From: Dipteronia dyeriana
Taxonomy: Eukaryota > Streptophyta > Magnoliopsida > Sapindales > Sapindaceae
Direction of reading: 5' to 3'
NCBI GenBank assembly: GCA_032871835.1
Contig: CM065297.1
Span: 31,691,598 to 31,755,597 of the forward strand
DNA length: 64,000 nucleotides
The notes below the pieces were generated by a model, which saw only the letters and a program-made list of their open reading frames with translations, did not search any database and was not told the origin of the DNA. Position 1 is the first letter of the stretch. Every line of letters begins with the position of its first letter. The position numbers were made by a program, and so were the translations under genes. Positions 34,440 to 46,462 of the stretch are shown piece by piece.

Positions 34440-35140
34440 ATGGCCTAGAGTTCTAGTCCAGAGACACTAACTCAAAGTGCATAAAGGACCAGATGGTGAA
34501 GATGGAAAAGTGCTTGGAGAAGCTCAAAAATAGAACACATAGGGGGAAACCTAAGAACCCCCTGAACGAGATGCACGAACTGTTGTCCAAGGAGGTCCAG
34601 AAGGTGAAACCTACTAAAATTCAAATTGCCCGTGGAGAAGCTCTCCGGTATAGAAGAGCACCTTAGCAATCTAGAGTATTTCGTACATCAGTTGGAGGAA
34701 CAAAACAATTTTAGGAAAGCCATGTGCAGAATGTTTCCCTCCAATTTGATCAACTTTGCCCAGACATGGTTCAGAAAGCTCCCATCGGGAAGCATGAACT
34801 CCTTCACCCACTTGTCTGGGGATTTCTACACCCAATTCAAGGGAGTAAAACTACGTTCGAAGGACCCTATCATGCTCCAATATGTGGTGCAATAAAGCAA
34901 AGATTCGCTCAAAGCATATATGAAGAGGTTCCACAAGGAGGTGACCCAGATGGGTGTTTTCACTAAGTTTGATATATTCACTAACTTCATAAAGAACATC
35001 TGGGTAGGGAAGCTATGAATACCCTTTAGCAACGACAAGCCCAAAACCTATCAAGAAACCTACACTAGAGCCCTCGAGCAAATCGAAATAGATAAGCAAC
35101 TTAGGGTCAAAGTGGAGCATGATGAAGCCCGGACCTCAAA
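34440..35140 (+). pseudogene. J: gag
   Basis: The 34626-34895 frame reads EEHLSNLEYFVHQLEEQN, then CRMFPSNLINFAQTWFRKLP, NSFTHLSGDFYTQFKG and RSKDPIMLQYVVQ, a Ty3/gypsy gag core (AxxWFRxLPxGSI..F..L...F...F). It follows in other frames with LKAYMKRFHKEVTQM-like and FTNFIKNIWVG stretches, so shifts have split it. Confidence 0.82.
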
Positions 35141-35865
35141 GCGACCCAAAAAAGAATTCTCTAGGGTTGAGCCTCCCCTGAGGCTCAATGAGCATCCCTT
35201 AAACAAGTCTTCTTTTCACCTATCTCTGTTTCCCCCTAACATGAGTCGTTTCCTAGTCAGGAGGTCCCTAGTCCGAAGATCCCCTCCAACCTAGGTAGTC
35301 TCACCAGCTAAAGAGGTAGCGAGAGTAAGCTATCCGGGGAAGCGACATACAAGTATTAGACCCCTTTTAACGTCCCTAGAGATGTGGTCTACCTATCCAT
35401 TAGGGATAAGGGAATCCTCAAGAAGCTTGGACCCATAAAACCCCCATAAGACATGAGAAACAGATTCAATTACTATGACTTCCACGAGGGCGTAGGGTAT
35501 AACACCTTTAAGTGTTTTGTACCTCCACAAATAGATCGAGACCCTTGTCTGGGGTGGACTGTTGGTCAAGTTCCTGCAGCAAGTTAGGGACGACATTAGA
35601 ATCGAGAAGGAGGCATAAAGGGGACTCACCGAGGAAGAAGAGAAGATGAAGGACAACAGAAAAGATCTCATGCAGTAGATCCAAGTAATCAACACCATCA
35701 ACAGAGACTCAACTATGGCATGTGCCTCCAACTGTTCAAGAAAAAATTATGCAAGAAAGATGTCGCGGCTTACCAAGGGAGAGTAGGTGCTCAGGGTGAC
35801 CCAAGCAACCTCAGACCGGACCCCTAGCAACCAAATCATTTTCATCAAAAACGATGTCTATAATA
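35141..35865 (+). other. J: decayed gag-protease linker
   Basis: Region between gag and protease. Fragments such as CDYHEDFGH-like text are not resolved by eye, and I see only stop-ridden frames. Confidence 0.4.
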
Positions 35866-36899
35866 CTGTCATGCCCCACGATTACCCCATGGTGGTGTCG
35901 ATCAAGGTGGCCAAATGTTAGGTGCTCCACATCATGATTGTTATGCGAAGTAGTATGGACATTCTATTCAAAGGGGCATTGGACAGATTCGACCTCAAGG
36001 TTCCCTGCTATAAAAGTTGCACCACCCCTTGTATGGGTTCACTATGGACTCCATTCTTCCTACCGAATTCGTGATTCTCCCAGTCATCATTAGGGAAGCT
36101 TTCCGTTAGGTAATCACATTTATAGAGTTTGTCATGGTAGACACCCCCAGCGCATACAACATTGTCTTAGGAAGGCCATTCCTATTGAGGATTAGGGAAA
36201 TCGTGTCAGTCTACCATAATATGCTTAAGTTTCCATAAAGGGACCACGTTGGGGAGTTTAGAGAGAACCATCAAGTGGTGAAGAAGTGCTACACCGTTTC
36301 CTCAAAACCCGCTGCCTTGGTGAACCAATGCTTACAGATCGTTAGTGGGGGCCAGGGGGTACTACTGTAGAAATGGTGGCGGAGAACTCTCCATATCAGG
36401 AGGTTCAAATGGAGAGTAATGAAGAGGAAGCAGATTAGTTAGAGGACAGTGAAAGGGGGTAGCCGATCAAAGAGCTCAAAATAGTAACTATTGAATAGGG
36501 AAGCCACCCGAGGACGGTGAAGGTTGGAACCACGATGGGACCAAAATTGAGAACTGCCATGGAGTGGATATTACATGAGTATCACGATGTCTTCACCTGG
36601 AGCCAGTATGAGATGCTTGGCATCCCATAAGCCTGATATGCAACCGGCTCAATATGGACCAGACCCTTAAATCTATCAAGTAGAAGAAGAAGAATTTCAA
36701 CCAAGACAGGAATATTGCTGTGCAAAGATAAGTGGACAAGCTTTTCAAAGTGAGCTTTATCAGAGTGGCCCGATACCCGGAATGGATCTCGAATGTGGTC
36801 TTGGTAACCAAGGCCTATCGGGAAGTGGTGTATGTGCTTGGACTACACTGACTTGAACCGTGCATGTCCTAAGGATAGTTTCCTGCTATAAAAAATAGA
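35866..36899 (+). pseudogene. J: protease and start of reverse transcriptase
   Basis: Decayed frames show SSMDILFKGALDRFDLKVPC (the retropepsin start). The block TPSAYNIVLGRPF, as approximate reading across indels, falls near 36150-36185. YHDVFTW.QYEMLGIP follows near 36580. The DYTDLNRACPKDSF motif that opens the gypsy reverse transcriptase palm stands at about 36840-36885, immediately before the break into G. Confidence 0.75.
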
Positions 36900-36959
36900 C
36901 CATGACAAGTTACCATTTTGTTTTTGTAAAATAGCTTGTCAAACGAAATTTATGATTAA

Positions 36960-37500
36960 ACCCCTATTGTAGATCTATGATTAATTTCTCATGGAAATGG
37001 TAAGATCTATGATTAATTTCTCATCATTACCAAATTCCTTTTGGGGATATGCACAACAAATGGCGACCTGCATTTTGAATTTAGTCCCATTCAAATCTAT
37101 TCCTAGGACTCCTCTAGAGTTATGGAATGGTCGTAAAGCTAGTTTGCACCATTTCCACATACGAGGGTGTCTAGTACATGTACTGAAGAATAGAATCAGA
37201 AAGTTGGACACTAAGTTTTTGGTCTGCTTATTTGTAGGTTATGCCAAAGAGACTAGAGGTGGATACTTCTATAGTCTTGAGGAGAACAAAGTATTTGTAA
37301 CGACAAATGCAACGTTTCTTGAGGATAACTATATGAGTGATCAAAAACCTCAAAGCAAGATTGTGTTAAATGAGTTAGAGCCTAGTACGATCAGTGCTCA
37401 ATCAACTAGAGTTATTGTTCCACCTATGTTTGAGAGTCAGACGGTTCCTCATCAAACCACACTACCACCTAAGCATAATGGGAGGGTTGCATGACAACCT
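36960..37500 (+). pseudogene. G: integrase C-terminal half
   Basis: An open frame 36991-37494 reads [20 protein letters not shown], then ILNLVPFKSIPRTPLELWNG, FHIRGCLVHVLKNR, VCLFVGYAKETRGGYFYS and ATFLEDNYMSD. This is the copia integrase tail, identical in layout to D at 46463-46900. A 32-bp duplication at its left end repeats AGATCTATGATTAATTTCTC at 36973 and 37005. Confidence 0.85.
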
Positions 37501-38395
37501 AATCACTATTTAGGTATTGGGGAGGCACTAGTTGTCATCTCTAATGATAGTGTGGAAGATCCATTGTCATCTAAACATGCAATGAAAGATTCTGACAAAG
37601 AGGAATGGCTTAAAGCTTTGAATCTAAGATGGAGTCCATCTACTTTAATTCAGTCTGGGAACTTATAGACTTACCAGATAGGATAAAACCCAAGGTTGTA
37701 AGTGGATCTACAAGAGAAAAAAGAGAGTAGAACAAAAGGTAGAGACTTTTAAAGAAAGGCTACAGACAAAAGGTTATACCAAAAAAGAGGGTGTCGATTA
37801 TGATGAGACTTTCTTGCCAATAGCTATGTTTAAGTCATTTCGGATTCTCTTATCCAATTATGCCTATTTCGATTATGAAATTGGGTATATGGATGTCAAG
37901 ACTGCATTTTTGAATGTCAATCTTGATGAAAGCCAAAAGGTTTGCAAACTTTAAAGGTCCATTTATGGAATGAAATAATCATCTAGATCTTAGAACATTA
38001 GGTATGACAATGCTATCAAAACCTGTGGCTTTGAGGAAAACCTCGATGAGCCTTACATCTACAAGCGTATCATTGATAAGAAAGTAGTTTCTTTACTCCT
38101 ATACTTAAATGATATCCTACTCATTAGGAATGATAGAGAGGTATTGTCAAAAGTAAAGAGCTGGATGGCTAGCCAATTTTAAATGAAAGATTTGGGAGAG
38201 ACGAGTTATATTCTAGGGATCCAATTAATAAGAGATCGTAAGAACAAACTCTTGGCATTGTCTCAAGCATCATATATCGATAAGATTCTAGTACGATTAT
38301 CGATGCAGAACTCCAAGAAAGGTTATTTACCTTTCAAGCATGAAGTTCACCTGTCTACAGAACAGTCTCCTGAGACACCTTAAGAAGTTAAGGAT
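37501..38395 (+). pseudogene. G: reverse transcriptase
   Basis: Decayed copia reverse transcriptase: WKLIDLP.RIKP-like and CKWIYKRK segments near 37660-37720, GYTKKEGVDYDETF near 37775, then MDVKTAFLNVNLDE and SIYGMK. The expected YVDD is read as YLNDILLI near 38105, so the catalytic Asp pair is altered. The clean end frame 38183-38383 reads MKDLGETSYILGIQLIRD and SQASYIDKILVRLSMQNSKK. Confidence 0.85.
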
Positions 38396-39056
38396 ATGAA
38401 AAAAATTCCCTATGCATCAGTAGTAGGTAGTCTCATGTATGTTGTGTTATGCATGAAACCGGACATCTTCTTTGTAGTAGAAGTAACGAGCAGGTTTCAG
38501 TCCAACCCAGGGTTACATCATTAGGTTGCAGTAAAGACTATTTTCAAGTATCTTTAGAGAACGATATATTTTGGACAAGATGTGATCCCGTTAGGATATA
38601 TAGATTCTGACTTTTAGCCATACAGATTCTAAGAAATCCACGTTTGGGGCAGTATTCACCCTTGGTGGTGGAGCCATAGTTTGGAGGAGTGTCAAGCAAT
38701 CATGTATTGTTGATTTCACCATGGAAAACGAATATGTAGCCACTTGTGAAACAGCTAAGGAGGCTGTATGGCTCCATAAGTTCTTGAGTGATCTGGAAGT
38801 TGTTCCAGATCTAGATAAGCTAATCAAACTTTATTGAGATAATGGTGGTGCTTTGGCTAATTCCAAAGAACCAAGAAGCCACAAAATAGGAAGCATATAG
38901 AGAGGAGGTATCATCTCATCAGGAAGATAGTGTAGAGGAGAGATGTCGCCGTGACCAAGATAGCATCACAGGTCAATCATGCTGATCCATTTACGAAGAC
39001 CTTAACGGCTAAAGTGTTTAAACGTAACCTAGAGAGTCTAGTAATTAGAAGGTCTA
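38396..39056 (+). pseudogene. G: RNase H
   Basis: Continues from reverse transcriptase with PYASVVGSLMYV, FQSNPGLHH, GYIDSDF, FGAVFTLGGGAIVWRSVKQS, ATCETAKEAVWLHKFLSDLE and KIASQVNHADPFTKTL. Stops occur throughout. It is interrupted by element H at 39057, eleven or so codons before the expected end, which resumes at 42749 (YMSHLL-like, then polypurine tract). Confidence 0.85.
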
Positions 39057-40012
39057 TGATGAGAATTAAGAAGCATCACCAAAGAAACCATTGCAAGTTC
39101 CAATTGGGCCAATCAAAAGGAGGCAAGAGGATCAAAGAAGCATTAAATGATAGGCTGAATCCGAGTTGCTAAAGTCCAAATTCGGCCCACATGAAGACCA
39201 AATCCGAGCTTAACTTTGTGGACCTCTACAGAGAGCATCTGAAGTCGGATCATCAATTATAATAATTTTTCGGAAAGCCCAAGACAAGCTCTACAGATTC
39301 TATAAAGACTCTGTGCTCCAAAAAAGAATACAACAAGTCGAAATTCAGACATCTATCTTATTGTGCGAAGACTTGAGTTGAGGAGTCCGAATTTCAACAT
39401 ATTTCCTATATTTTGGACGACGTATGTTTGGAGGAGAATTCAATTTCAGCATATTGCCTATTTCAGCATATTCCTTATTTTATTTATTTCCCCAAATAAA
39501 GAGTTGACTTGTTTTCTAAATAAAGGGCTGATTTGTTTCCCAAATTCAGCTTTCCAAATAAGGAACAGATCAACTAGTTGCTAGTTTAGTATTTATTTAT
39601 TTTCTAAATTTGTTTGTATTTATTATCCTGATTGTAAGGAATTAATTGCCTAATATTTATTCCCTTTTTGGCCTTAGATATTTTTAGTATAAAAGGGACC
39701 AATTGATGTAATTTTAGATATAGTCTGGAATTGAAATAAATTTGAGAGAATTTTCTCTTTGGTTCTTCATAGAACTTGTGAACTTATCAAGGTTCTACCT
39801 TGTGGCGTTCAAAACTTGACTTATCACTCACCTTCTTTCTTTTTCTTGAGTGTGGCGTCTACAACTTTCTTGATACCAATGGTTCTTATCTTCATATAGT
39901 TAACGGGTCGCGGTCAGATTTTTTTCTTGTTTACAAACTTGAAATTAGAAAACGATCCTTCATTACCATATATTGGTTCCGGGTCTTACTGTTCTTGGTG
40001 ATGTTCATATCA
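39057..40012 (+). repeat. H 5' LTR
   Basis: 956 bp, TGATGAG...CATATCA, with a TATA box AGTATAAAAGGGACC at about 39686-39700. Confidence 0.9.
39688..39695 (+). promoter_or_regulatory. TATA box of H LTR
   Basis: TATAAAAG in the 5' LTR. The 3' LTR copy at about 42418 reads TATAAAAT. The same promoter sequence recurs in element E LTRs. Confidence 0.6.
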
Positions 40013-40014
40013 GT

Positions 40015-40026
40015 TGGTATCAGAGC
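40015..40026 (+). other. primer-binding site of H (tRNA-iMet)
   Basis: TGGTATCAGAGC two bases after the LTR end is the standard plant initiator tRNA-Met primer site. Confidence 0.93.
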
Positions 40027-40039
40027 TTAGGCATCTAAA

Positions 40040-40586
40040 TCAGGTTTAATCTATCCTTGTTCTTCTTCGTCTATTATTTTTTTTTTCTGTTTGATCTAAA
40101 AAAAAAAATCAGATCCGTTACAAAAAAAAAAACAAGTTTTATCAGATCCGTTACAAAAAAAAGTTTTATTAGATTCGTTATATAAAAAAAAAGATAAAAA
40201 AAAAAAAGATCCTGAATTTTTTTTAGGTTGTGTAGTTGAACTTATTTCAATTTTTTTTCTATTCCTTTTTTTTTATTCCGTGTGTTGATATTAAAAAAAA
40301 AAAACCTTCAGTGGAATCTCGTCTTTGTTATTCTTGTCCTATTTTAATTTTTTTTTATTGTTTTTAGTTACATCTTATTTCTTTAACTTCTTGTGAGTGT
40401 GTCATCTAAGTCAAAAAAAAAAAAACTTAAAGAGTGAACAAAAGCAAGAGAGTGTGAGTTTATCAGAAGGTTAAAGCCAAAAGATTAAGTGAAACACGAG
40501 TGTGAGTGCCACCATCTTTGAGGTAAACACGTGAGAGAGTGTGTTTGAGAGGCTTACTTGCTTTCTTTGTCTTGCAGGATTAAAAT
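40040..40586. other. H leader
   Basis: Leader with long A and T homopolymer runs and a small duplication (TTATCAGATCCGTTACAAAAAA). No coding sequence before the gag start at 40587. Confidence 0.6.
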
Positions 40587-41534
40587 ATGTCCCATGATAA
40601 GAGTAAAGACTTATCCGACGATGCACCTGAAATGGTAGACCTTAATTTTTTATACAAAGCCATACAAAAAAGTATGGAGCAGATAGAGATTAAGTTTGAT
40701 GAGGTGCATGATAGGATAGACAAAGTGGAGTCTAGTTCGCAAAGGGAGCAACCATTTAGGGCACCTAAGGTGGAACGAAGAGAAAGAAACCCACCTAGGA
40801 ATGACTATGAAGATGATTATGGGATTGACCTAGAGGAGAATGGTAGCATGTCTAATATGGGTGCGGGCAGATTTCGACTTGGAATGGGAGGTAGAGGAGT
40901 TAGGTATGGGAATAGAGAAGATAAGTATGGGAATAGAGGAGATAGATATGGAGAGCGGTATGAAGAGCTTTTGGTGGCAAGAGGAGCTCTTAGTGATCAA
41001 GCCAAAGAAGATGATGAGGTACAACATGACAATATTTTTCACACTCGCTGCCATGTTAATGATAAGGTATGTAGCATGATTATTGATGGGGGGAGTTTTA
41101 CTAATGTGGCTAGCACTAGTTTTGTGGAGAAACTGAATTTGGCCACTTTGAAGCACACAAAACCTTATAAACTACAATATAATAGTGGGGAAATCAAGGT
41201 GACTAAACAAGTGTTGGTGTCGTTTTCAATTGGAAAATACAAAGATGAAGTCCTTTGTGACGTAGTACCAACGAATGCAAGTCATATCCTTTTGGGGAGA
41301 CCATGTCAATTTGATAGGCATGTGACGCATGATGGATATACCAATAGATACTCTTTTGTACTCAATAACAAGCCAATCACTCTTGTATCTTTAACCCCAA
41401 AACAAGTGTATGAAGATCAAGTGAGGTTAAGAAAAGAGAGAGATGTCAAAAAAGAGAGTGATAGTGAGAGTTCAAAAGAAAGAGAGAGAAAAGAAAAAGA
41501 GCCCGAAATAGCAAAAAAAGAAAAAAAAAGATGA
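40587..41534 (+). CDS. H: gag N-terminus fused to protease, 315 aa
   Basis: Open frame MSHDKSKDLSDDAPEMVDLN. Residues 1-130 are the charged gag N-terminus (DEVHDRIDKVESSSQ, RYGNR repeats). At about residue 131 the frame jumps to ELLVARGALSDQAKE, which in the related element E lies just before protease. The central gag domain and zinc knuckle (about 280 codons) are therefore deleted in frame. Protease follows with MIIDGGSFTNVAS (active site DGG instead of D(T/S)G) and ILLGRPCQFDR. A Lys/Glu-rich tail ends the frame in an A-rich tract. It is the longest intact frame of H, and whether it is translated is unknown. Confidence 0.75.
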   Translation: MSHDKSKDLSDDAPEMVDLNFLYKAIQKSMEQIEIKFDEVHDRIDKVESSSQREQPFRAPKVERRERNPPRNDYEDDYGIDLEENGSMSNMGAGRFRLGMGGRGVRYGNREDKYGNRGDRYGERYEELLVARGALSDQAKEDDEVQHDNIFHTRCHVNDKVCSMIIDGGSFTNVASTSFVEKLNLATLKHTKPYKLQYNSGEIKVTKQVLVSFSIGKYKDEVLCDVVPTNASHILLGRPCQFDRHVTHDGYTNRYSFVLNNKPITLVSLTPKQVYEDQVRLRKERDVKKESDSESSKERERKEKEPEIAKKEKKR

Positions 41535-41790
41535 AAAAGAAAAAGAGGTTGTTGAGAAAAAAAAAAAGAGAAAACAAGTAAGTTTTTATGCAAGGGAGAG
41601 TGAGGTCAAAATGGCTATATTTTCAAATCAGCCAATGATTGTACTTTTGTACAAAGAGACATGTTTTAGTACTAATGGAATTAACCCTTCCTTGCCTAGT
41701 GTTGTTGTTTCTTATTTGCAAGGCTTTGATGAAGTGTCGCAGGCTATCAACAACATTATGGTGAAGATTCGAGGACGAATCTTTTTGAAG
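41535..41790 (+). pseudogene. H: truncated pol start joined to pol end
   Basis: Past an A-rich slip site the frame resumes as KQVSFYARESEVKMAIFSNQ, PMIVLLYKETCFS and LPSVVVSYLQGFDEV, the linker that normally leads into gypsy reverse transcriptase. It passes directly to NNIMVKIRGRIFLKRGG, the extreme end of pol beside the polypurine tract. All of reverse transcriptase, RNase H and integrase is missing between the two. Confidence 0.75.
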
Positions 41791-41800
41791 AGAGGGGGAA

Positions 41801-42743
41801 TGATGAGAATTAAGAAGCATTACCAAAGGAACCATTGGGCCAATTAAAAGGGGGCAAGAGGATCAAAGAAACATTAAATGATAGGCTGATTCTGAGTTGC
41901 TAAAGTCCAAATTCGGCCCACATGAAGACCAAATCCGAGCTGAACTTTTTTTACCTCTTCAGAGAGCATCTGAGGTCAGATCATCTATTATAATATGTTT
42001 TCGGAAAGCCCAAGACAAGCTCTACAGATGCTATGAAGACCCCGTCCTCCAAAACAGATCACAACAAGTCCAAATTCAGCCATCTATCTTATTGCACGAA
42101 GACTTGAGTTGAGGAGTCCGAATTTCAACATATTTCCTATATTTTGGACGACGTATGTTTGGAGGAGAATTCAATTTCAATATATTGCCTATTTCAGCAT
42201 ATTCCTTATTTTACTTATTTCCCCAAATAAACAGTTGATTTGTTTTCTAAATAAATGGTTGATTTGTTTCCCAAATTTAGCTTTCCAAATAAGGAACAAA
42301 TCAACTAGTTGCTAGTTTAGTATTTATTTATTTTCTAAATTTGTTTGTATTTATTATCCTGATTGTAAGGCATTAATTGCCTAATATTTATTCCCTTTTA
42401 GGTCTTAGATATTTTTAGTATAAAATGGACCAATTGATGTAATTTTAGATATAGATTGGAATTGAAATAAATTTGAGAGAATTTTCTCTTCGGTTCTTCA
42501 TAGAACTTGTGAACTTATCAAGGTTCTACCTTGTGGCGTTCAAACCTTGACTTATCACTCACCTTCTTTCTTATTCTTGAGTGTGGCGTCTACAACTTTC
42601 TTGATACCGTTGGTTCTTATCTTCATTTAGATAACGGGTCGCGGTCTGATTTTGTTCTTGTTTACAAACTTGAAATTAGAAAACGATTCTTCATTACCAT
42701 ATATTGGTTTCGGGTCTCACTGTTCTTGGTGAGGTTCATATCA
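41801..42743 (+). repeat. H 3' LTR
   Basis: 943 bp, preceded by the polypurine tract AAGAGAGGGGGAA (41788-41800). Confidence 0.9.
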
Positions 42744-42794
42744 GTGTAGGATTACTAGATATGTCTCACCTTCTTTAGTGCAAGTGGGAGATTA

Positions 42795-42899
42795 TTGGGG
42801 TTTTTGCCTTAAAGCTTGTATTTTGTAAATGATGATAAATTTTAAATAAAATAAGTAGTCTTTTCATTCCAATTATATGTCTCATACTTTTATATCATA
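42795..42899 (+). repeat. G 3' LTR, first piece
   Basis: Follows AAGTGGGAGAT, the copia polypurine tract, and starts TATTGGGGTTTTTGCC (expected TGTTGGGG). It is cut by D at 42900 and resumes at 57893. Confidence 0.82.
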
Positions 42900-44898
42900 T
42901 GTTGGAACCAAATTCACCGGTCGCGCAGCGGAAACGGGTTTTTAAATTTTTTTATACAGATCGTAATATGTATCTTGGACCGGTGAACTTTTGACCGAAT
43001 TTATTTTCCGAACAAATACATATAAAAATTATTACACTAATAAAATATATATAAATACATGAAATTGTAATCAATAAAAAATAGAACCATACCAACGTTT
43101 GGAGGCTCCTTCACTTTTTGATTTGCTCCTGGTCTGTACCACTGATCTTCCTAGCTATTCCCGGGATTGGTAACTGCGTGTGGGCAAGTCACGATTCTCA
43201 GGAACTTAGGATGGAAGGTGTAGAAAAGAAAAGAATAAGAAACTCTTTCTTTATATTAATGAACAACACTTGTACATAAAACCTTTTCTCTCTTTGTGGT
43301 GTTAGTTCATGCACACAATTGCACAAAATAACTCAAAAAAAAAAAACTTTCACAGTGCACACACTTGTTACTATTTTTTTTGTTCACGCACCAGCCTTTG
43401 ACCAAAAGCCAACAACTAAAACTCTATATTTTACTCTTTTGTCAAATATATATATATATAAGTATGTTGTTGTGCGTGAAACGCACAACTTTTTTTAAAA
43501 AAAAAAAATTAATAAAATATACCTTATATATAATATTTAAAAATTTGATCAAATCTATATTTGATTTTTAAAAACTTTCAAATAAAAAATATCTCATATC
43601 TTTAATTTGATTTTAATTTTGAATTCAAACTATTTAAATTAAAAAATAAATTATTTAATAAAATAAAATAATCACATTATCTTATTTTATTAAAAAATAA
43701 ATATCAACATACACCCTCCATTTAGTGATTAATAACATAATTAAATAATCTCATTATTTAAGTTATTTAATCACCATTATCCATTAATTAAATAATCTCA
43801 TTATTCAATTATTTCCTGAATAAATACGTGTCACTGTTATAACATAATTAATTGGACAATCCAATTAATTAACTGTGACCCTTGTTACCTAAATCGATCG
43901 GGCTAGCAAGGGGACCTAATGGACCTACAGTATTTTGAGCTCCAATAATCCTCAGAATCATTAATTAAACTCTTTAATAAATATTCCTTGATTATTAACT
44001 CAGGTGTTATTACACAAAAACCCGAAGCTACACTCTCTCAACTGCAGACGTTTTTACACAGACCGATACAACTCAGTATCCATCAATATAGCTATTACAT
44101 ATGGTGTGATCCTCCACAATAATTCATAATTAGAGCTGGGTCATAATGTCCGTTATACCCCTCTAATTACATATATCCTTTAAGTACCATTGATTCTCTA
44201 ATGGACAATAAATCCTACTTCCTCACGGAATTAGGAGAGCGCTCATATTATCCAAGCCCTGAATAAACCCTTAAGGGAACTACCATCAACTTCTCACAAT
44301 GAGTGGATTCCACTATTGTGTACAAACCTTCCTAGCCACAAGCCAAACCGCAATCCCAACATGCGGAGTATATTGATCAGGAAATACATCTGACCTCACC
44401 CATGGTATATCAAGACCACGATCTAACCTGAAAAGAGTCGATAAGACACTCAGGATTAAGATCACCCATATATAGCCATCATTAGTTGATATATATGAAT
44501 ATCATCGGTCAACGAATCTTTGTGTGAGATTCATATAGATCATGACCCAGTCCTATATGATCACATCATACAAGGTGCCTCCATTCCCATATCTCATATG
44601 AATGATTCAGGATAGAATCACTGTACATTACGAAATGGACCACAGCTATAGATTAACCACAAATAAAGTACCCAGCTTTATTTGTTATCTATGGACTATT
44701 TAGATTGCACATCTCTTACTGTATCCATCCGTATGTGACACTCATATACACAGTTAGAGATTACATCTGGCAATCCAGGATGTTAATATGTACACAAGTT
44801 TATAAAATAAATAACATAACAGATTGAATTGAACCTTTCCTTTTATTTACTTCATAAATCCATTTACAAATTACATGCTTAAGGCATAAACCCCAACA
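42900..44898 (-). repeat. D 3' LTR
   Basis: 1999 bp, TGTTGGAACC...AACCCCAACA. On the minus strand it follows the polypurine tract AAGTGGGTGAT (44899-44909). It contains a TA microsatellite near 43448-43460. Confidence 0.93.
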
Positions 44899-44912
44899 AT
44901 CACCCACTTGCA

Positions 44913-45428
44913 CTAAAGCATGTGAGGCATGTCTCGTAACCCTAGACCATCTAGGTGACCCGAAAACACTTTTACCGGTAAGGTCTTTTTAAATGGATCA
45001 ACATGATTGTCTTGTGAGGCTATCTTGGTGATGATCACATCTCCTCTCGGCAGTATCTCTCTGATAAGATGATACTTCCTCTCTATATGCTTCCCTCTTT
45101 TGTGGCTTCTTGGTTCTTCGAAATTAGCCACAACACCACTGTTATCACAATAAAGTGTGATGGGTTTATCCAGGTCTGGAACAACTTCCAGATCACTCAA
45201 GAACGTACGGAGCCAAACAGCCTCTTTAGCAGCTACATATTTGGCTTCCATGGTGGAGTCAGCAGTGCAAGATTGCTTGATACTTCTCCACACAATGGCT
45301 CCACCACCCAGGGTGAATACTGATCCAGAAGTGGATTTTCTAGAATCCCTTTCTGACTGAAAATCAAAATCCTTGTATCCTAACGGGATCAAATCCTGTT
45401 CGAAATATACTAGCATATAAATTCTCAT
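44913..45428 (-). pseudogene. D: RNase H
   Basis: Open frame with LVYFEQDLIPLGYKDFDF, STSGSVFTLGGGAIVWRSIK, STMEAKYVA, KEAVWLRTFLSDLE, ITLYCDNSGVV and HKRGKHIERKYHLIRE, ending GLGLRDMPHML. The usual GYTDSDF reads GYKDFDF, and AACEAAKE is shortened to AAKE. It is separated from reverse transcriptase by stops and a roughly 70-codon deletion near 45500. Confidence 0.9.
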
Positions 45429-45502
45429 TCTCCGAAGATACTTGAGAATAGTCTAGACAGCAACCCAATGATCCAATCCTGGGTTGGACTTGTATTTGCT
45501 GA

Positions 45503-46462
45503 CTACTCCCACTGTATAGCAGATGACTGATTACCTTTCTTAAAGTTTTGCATCGAAAATCGTACAAGAATCTTATCGATATATGATGCCTGAGACAGTA
45601 CTATAAGTTTGTTTTTATGATGCCTTATAAGTTGGATCCCTAGAACATAACTTGCCTCTCCCAAATCTTTCATTTGGAATTGGCTAGCCAGCCAACCCTT
45701 TACATCAGACAACACTCCCACATCATTCCCAATGAGTAGGATATCATCTACGTATAGGACCAAGAAAACTACTTTTTTATCAATGATGCGCTTGTAGACA
45801 TAAGGCTCATCGACGTTTTGCTCGAAGCCATAGGTTTTGATCACATCATCAAACCTAATGTTCCAGGATCTAGATGCTTGCTTAAGTCCATAGATGGACC
45901 TTTGCAGCTTGCAAACCTTTTGTTCTTGATCTGGAGACACGAATCCCTCTGGTTGCATCATATAGATGCATTCATCAAGATTGCCATTCAAGAATGCAGT
46001 CTTGAAATCCATTTTCCAAATTTCAAAATCGAAATAGGCAGCAAAGGATAAGAGAATCCTAATAGACTTAAACATGGCTACTGGCGAGAAGGTCTCTTTA
46101 TAATCGACCCCTTTTTTCTTGGTATAACCCTTGGCCACTAGCCTTGCCTTGAAAGTCTCTACTTTCCCGTCTACTCCTCTCTTTCTCTTGTAGATCCATT
46201 TACACCCTATGGGTTTTACCCCATCCGGTAAGTCTAAAAGATCCCAGACTGAGTTAGAGTACATGGACTCCATCTCGAGATTCATGGCTTTAAGCCATTT
46301 TTCTTTATCATGATCTTCCATTGCATTCTTAAACGTCAATGGATCATCCATACTATCAGCAGAGATAACACCTTGTCCCTCACCTATAGCTAAATAGCGT
46401 TCAGGTTGTCTCACAACCCTCTCACTACATCTTGGTGGTAGTGTATCCTGATCAGGAACCAT
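45503..46462 (-). pseudogene. D: reverse transcriptase
   Basis: A 319-codon frame holds DDPLTFKNAMEDHDKEKWLK, VWDLLDLPDGVKPIGCKWIY, FKARLVAKGYTKKKGVDYKE, MDFKTAFLNGNLDE, SIYGLKQASRSWNIRFD and LYVDDILLIGND with intact YVDD. It then ends early after SMQNFKKGN, where a deletion removes the connection to RNase H. This is a copia reverse transcriptase of the Tnt1-like kind. Confidence 0.93.

Larger units (their letters stand above)
32865..36899 (+). mobile_element. element J: decayed Ty3/gypsy element, 3' truncated
   Basis: 5' LTR, leader, gag, protease and the start of reverse transcriptase lie on the plus strand with many stops. Similarity ends near 36899, where copia sequence of element G begins. 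The rest of pol and the 3' LTR are missing. Confidence 0.8.
39057..42743 (+). mobile_element. element H: gag-protease-only LTR retrotransposon
   Basis: LTRs at 39057-40012 and 41801-42743 are closely similar and run from TGATGAGAATTAAG to GTTCATATCA. They are flanked by near-identical duplications GTCTA (39052-39056) and GTGTA (42744-42748). The interior has a tRNA-Met primer site, one 315-codon frame and a polypurine tract. No reverse transcriptase, RNase H or integrase is present, so it depends on another element. Such elements have been called TR-GAG. It lies inside the RNase H end of G. Confidence 0.9.
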
